Origin: Dehalococcoidia bacterium UBA4060 | GTDB taxonomy: Bacteria > Chloroflexota > Dehalococcoidia > GIF9 > UBA5629 | Direction of reading: 5' to 3' | Length of the DNA stretch: 6,535 bases | NCBI GenBank assembly: GCA_002383665.1 | Contig: DFZI01000023.1 | Coordinates: 19,867-26,401 of the forward strand | Translations under genes and position numbers: made by a program | The notes under the pieces: generated by a model | Told to the model about the DNA's origin: nothing | The model's input: only the letters and a program-made list of their open reading frames with translations | Databases searched by the model: none | Shown here: piece after piece, positions 5,169 to 6,535 of the stretch | How positions within the stretch are numbered: position 1 is the stretch's first letter | How the letters are laid out: the number at the start of each line of letters is the position of its first letter

Positions 5169-5175
5169 GCTGCTT
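5155..5175. terminator. Compact bidirectional stem-loop between convergent genes
   Basis: AAGCAGCC (5155-5162) and GGCTGCTT (5168-5175) are perfect 8-bp arms around the 5-nt loop AAATA. The hairpin contains the TAG stop of the second two-CW gene (5166-5168) and overlaps the minus-strand TAA stop of the RNase H-like gene (5174-5176). The plus-strand tail (TATATT) is only modestly U-rich, and the minus-strand tail is short too, so termination may be partial. The position between converging 3' ends strongly suggests a shared terminator. Confidence 0.65.
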
Positions 5176-5671
5176 ATATTCCTGCCAGTAAATCTTTCAG
5201 TTGTTTCAGGTTGACGACGTCATCGCGGTTGTATTTAAGCAGGAGCTCAAGGGCGGAGAGGTCGTTCTCTTGGCTGTATCTTTCCCACAGCCAGATGGCG
5301 TGAAGGCCGCTTAACCCCTCTGTCTCCCTGTCGATGCCCAGGCTTCTTAAAACGGCCTTGAATCCGCCCCTGAGGTCATGTTTCCAGCAGTTGAACATGA
5401 GGTCGATATGCCTGTGTGTCGTGCTGAGGTCTGCTCCCAGCCTGGCCTGAATGAAAGGCAGGTCAAAACGTTCTCCATTGTATGTATAGATGTTGTCCGT
5501 CCCTTGCAAAGCCTCAAGTAAGGCCTCGCGGTTGAGGCTTCTGCCATAAAGCTGCACCAGTTTCCCATTACCTTCGTCGCAAAAATAGATGCCTATGACA
5601 GTGATGCTATCCTGGTACGGGTAAAGTCCGGTTGTTTCAATATCCAGGTAGGCGTTATTGAATCCGTCCAT
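5174..5671 (-). CDS. RNase H-like DEDD exonuclease-type protein (YprB-like domain)
   Basis: A 165-residue single-domain protein of the ribonuclease H-like fold, close to the YprB-type (RNase_H_2) family. With the start at 5671, the three exonuclease motifs are YLDIETTGL (8-16, with D10 and E12), YTYNGERFDLPFI (62-74, with D70) and YNRDDVVNL (147-155, with Y147 and D151 in the YxxxD spacing). That is a complete DEDDy-like metal-binding set, so 3'-5' exonuclease activity on DNA or RNA is plausible. The substrate is unknown. The length equals the bare catalytic domain; longer YprB proteins add C-terminal repeats. A GTG at 5684-5686 would add five residues, but GAGG (5681-5684) lies 9 nt upstream of the ATG at 5669-5671 and family members usually begin just before the YLDIETTGL strand. 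It lies 114 bp downstream of the biotin carboxylase on the same strand and may be cotranscribed with it. Confidence 0.85.
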   Translation of the reverse strand: MDGFNNAYLDIETTGLYPYQDSITVIGIYFCDEGNGKLVQLYGRSLNREALLEALQGTDNIYTYNGERFDLPFIQARLGADLSTTHRHIDLMFNCWKHDLRGGFKAVLRSLGIDRETEGLSGLHAIWLWERYSQENDLSALELLLKYNRDDVVNLKQLKDLLAGI

Positions 5672-5688
5672 TAATGCTACCCTCACTG

Positions 5689-5694
5689 ATTATA
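5689..5694 (-). promoter_or_regulatory. Possible isolated -10 box upstream of the RNase H-like gene
   Basis: A perfect TATAAT on the minus strand lies just upstream of the gene, but no acceptable -35 box sits 16-18 bp before it. A start about 7 nt on would cut into the proposed ribosome binding site, so this is weak. The rest of the gap 5672-5785 shows only a small 6-bp inverted repeat (5766-5771 with 5782-5787) and no gene. Confidence 0.2.
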
Positions 5695-5785
5695 CAGCAC
5701 ATTGAGCAGAAAAATTTCTTTTCCGTGCAGAGATCCCAGCATCTTCCTGCCCTTTTGCTGCCCGGGAATCAGCCTTCCTCGTGAT

Positions 5786-6535
5786 TCAGGATTCAGTGCT
5801 TTTCTTATTATTCTGGTGTGCCGTTTGCGTGTAAGCGACCACTGCTGCAATAGCTGCGGCCCGTTTCGCACTGCCGAAGATACCCGATAGCTTTTCCTGG
5901 AGTGGTTGCTCGCGCGCCATGATGGCGTACATGTCATCGATCAGCGTTGTTTCCTGTGTAATAAAATGGGTCCCCAGTTCGCCACTCTGGAAGCGTTTGT
6001 TTTCCATCACGGCTTTATGGAAGGGTATATTGGTCTTGACACCCACGATAACATACTCATAAAGAGCACGCCGCATCCGTTCGATAGCCTCATCGCGTGT
6101 GCGGCCCCAGGCCACCAGCTTGGAGATCATTGGATCATACATGGAAGGTATGATGTACCGGGTGTGGACGCCGCTGTCCACGCGTATACCGATGCCGCCC
6201 GGTGAGCGGTAGCCCCGCAGCTTGCCCGGTGAGGGGATAAAATTATTCAGGGGATCTTCGGCGTTAATGCGGCATTCTATGGCCCAGCCGTTCATGTGCA
6301 CGTCTTTCTGTGTGATATTCAGCTTTTGACCTGAGGCTATCAGGAGCTGCTCTTTAACGATATCGATGCCGGTGACCATCTCTGTAACAGGGTGTTCGAC
6401 CTGTATGCGGGTATTCATCTCCATAAAATAGAACTCTCCCTTTGAGAAGATGAACTCGATCGTGCCGGCGCTTTCATACTTGATCTGTCTTGCTGCGCGG
6501 ACTGCGATCTCTCCCATGCGGGCGCGCAGCTCGGG
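5786..6535 (-). CDS. Biotin carboxylase (acetyl-CoA or pyruvate carboxylase subunit A), C-terminal part
   Basis: Partial: 249 residues plus the stop; the frame is open to the right edge and the N-terminal half lies outside. Biotin carboxylase uses ATP and bicarbonate to carboxylate biotin on its carrier protein. The fragment begins PELRARMGEIAVRAAR and contains the ATP-grasp active-site strand GEFYFMEMNTRIQVEHPVTE (33-52), with E39, N41, R43, Q45 and E47 matching E. coli AccC E288, N290, R292, Q294 and E296. E27 corresponds to E276 and R118 (in GIRVDSG) to R338. The carboxylase C-terminal domain follows (AIECRINAEDP, 85-95; PSMYDPMISKLV, 130-141). Beyond the normal AccC end there is a tail of about 50 residues (AREQPLQEKL, then an alanine-rich stretch), as in archaeal and Chloroflexota stand-alone subunits often named pyruvate carboxylase subunit A. 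Sequence alone does not separate the acetyl-CoA and pyruvate enzymes. No biotin carrier gene is in view. Confidence 0.93.
   Translation of the reverse strand, partial: PELRARMGEIAVRAARQIKYESAGTIEFIFSKGEFYFMEMNTRIQVEHPVTEMVTGIDIVKEQLLIASGQKLNITQKDVHMNGWAIECRINAEDPLNNFIPSPGKLRGYRSPGGIGIRVDSGVHTRYIIPSMYDPMISKLVAWGRTRDEAIERMRRALYEYVIVGVKTNIPFHKAVMENKRFQSGELGTHFITQETTLIDDMYAIMAREQPLQEKLSGIFGSAKRAAAIAAVVAYTQTAHQNNKKSTES

Noticed and set aside
5766..5787. GAATCA/TGATTC inverted repeat at the biotin carboxylase stop as a terminator
   Set aside because: Short arms, a 10-nt loop, and a purine-rich rather than U-rich sequence downstream on the minus strand.

Overview
The window looks like chromosomal DNA from an anaerobic bacterium, most probably Chloroflexota of the Dehalococcoidia type. 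The grounds are a start-proximal DUF5679 fragment, a UPF0200-like kinase paired with a dCMP deaminase, QueH instead of QueG, an archaeal/Chloroflexota-style biotin carboxylase with a C-terminal tail, and a small two-CW protein pair. Clear Shine-Dalgarno sequences and TTGACA/TATAAT-type promoters argue for a bacterium rather than an archaeon. The taxonomic call is inference from gene content. No mobile element, CRISPR array, rRNA or tRNA was seen.

Layout. At the left edge is the start of a minus-strand DUF5679 zinc-ribbon gene (1-92). It is divergent, across an AT-rich 259-bp region with a good promoter for each direction, from a plus-strand two-gene unit: a P-loop kinase-like protein (352-912) overlapping by 4 nt a dCMP deaminase (909-1391). 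Convergent to these is a minus-strand run read right to left: MFS transporter (4177-2846), enoyl-CoA hydratase/isomerase (2763-1984) and QueH (1962-1441). The MFS and hydratase genes each have a candidate promoter overlapped by an inverted repeat. QueH follows the hydratase after 21 bp, nearly all of it a perfect stem-loop. Divergent from the MFS gene, a 278-bp region leads to two tandem paralogous cysteine-rich proteins on the plus strand (4456-4797 and 4836-5168). They converge on a minus-strand RNase H-like DEDD exonuclease-type gene (5671-5174) through a compact hairpin that contains both stop codons. The right edge is the C-terminal half of a minus-strand biotin carboxylase (6535-5786).

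How the genes may work together. The kinase-like/dCMP deaminase pair is probably translationally coupled and suggests pyrimidine deoxynucleotide supply. The MFS carrier (oxalate/formate antiporter-like) and the crotonase could handle uptake and CoA-thioester metabolism of a carboxylic acid, but no CoA ligase or dehydrogenase is in view. QueH completes queuosine in tRNA and appears to ride in that unit without other queuosine genes. The most unusual element is the duplicated two-CW gene pair: two near-identical probable metal- or redox-binding small proteins of unknown role, each with its own strong ribosome binding site.
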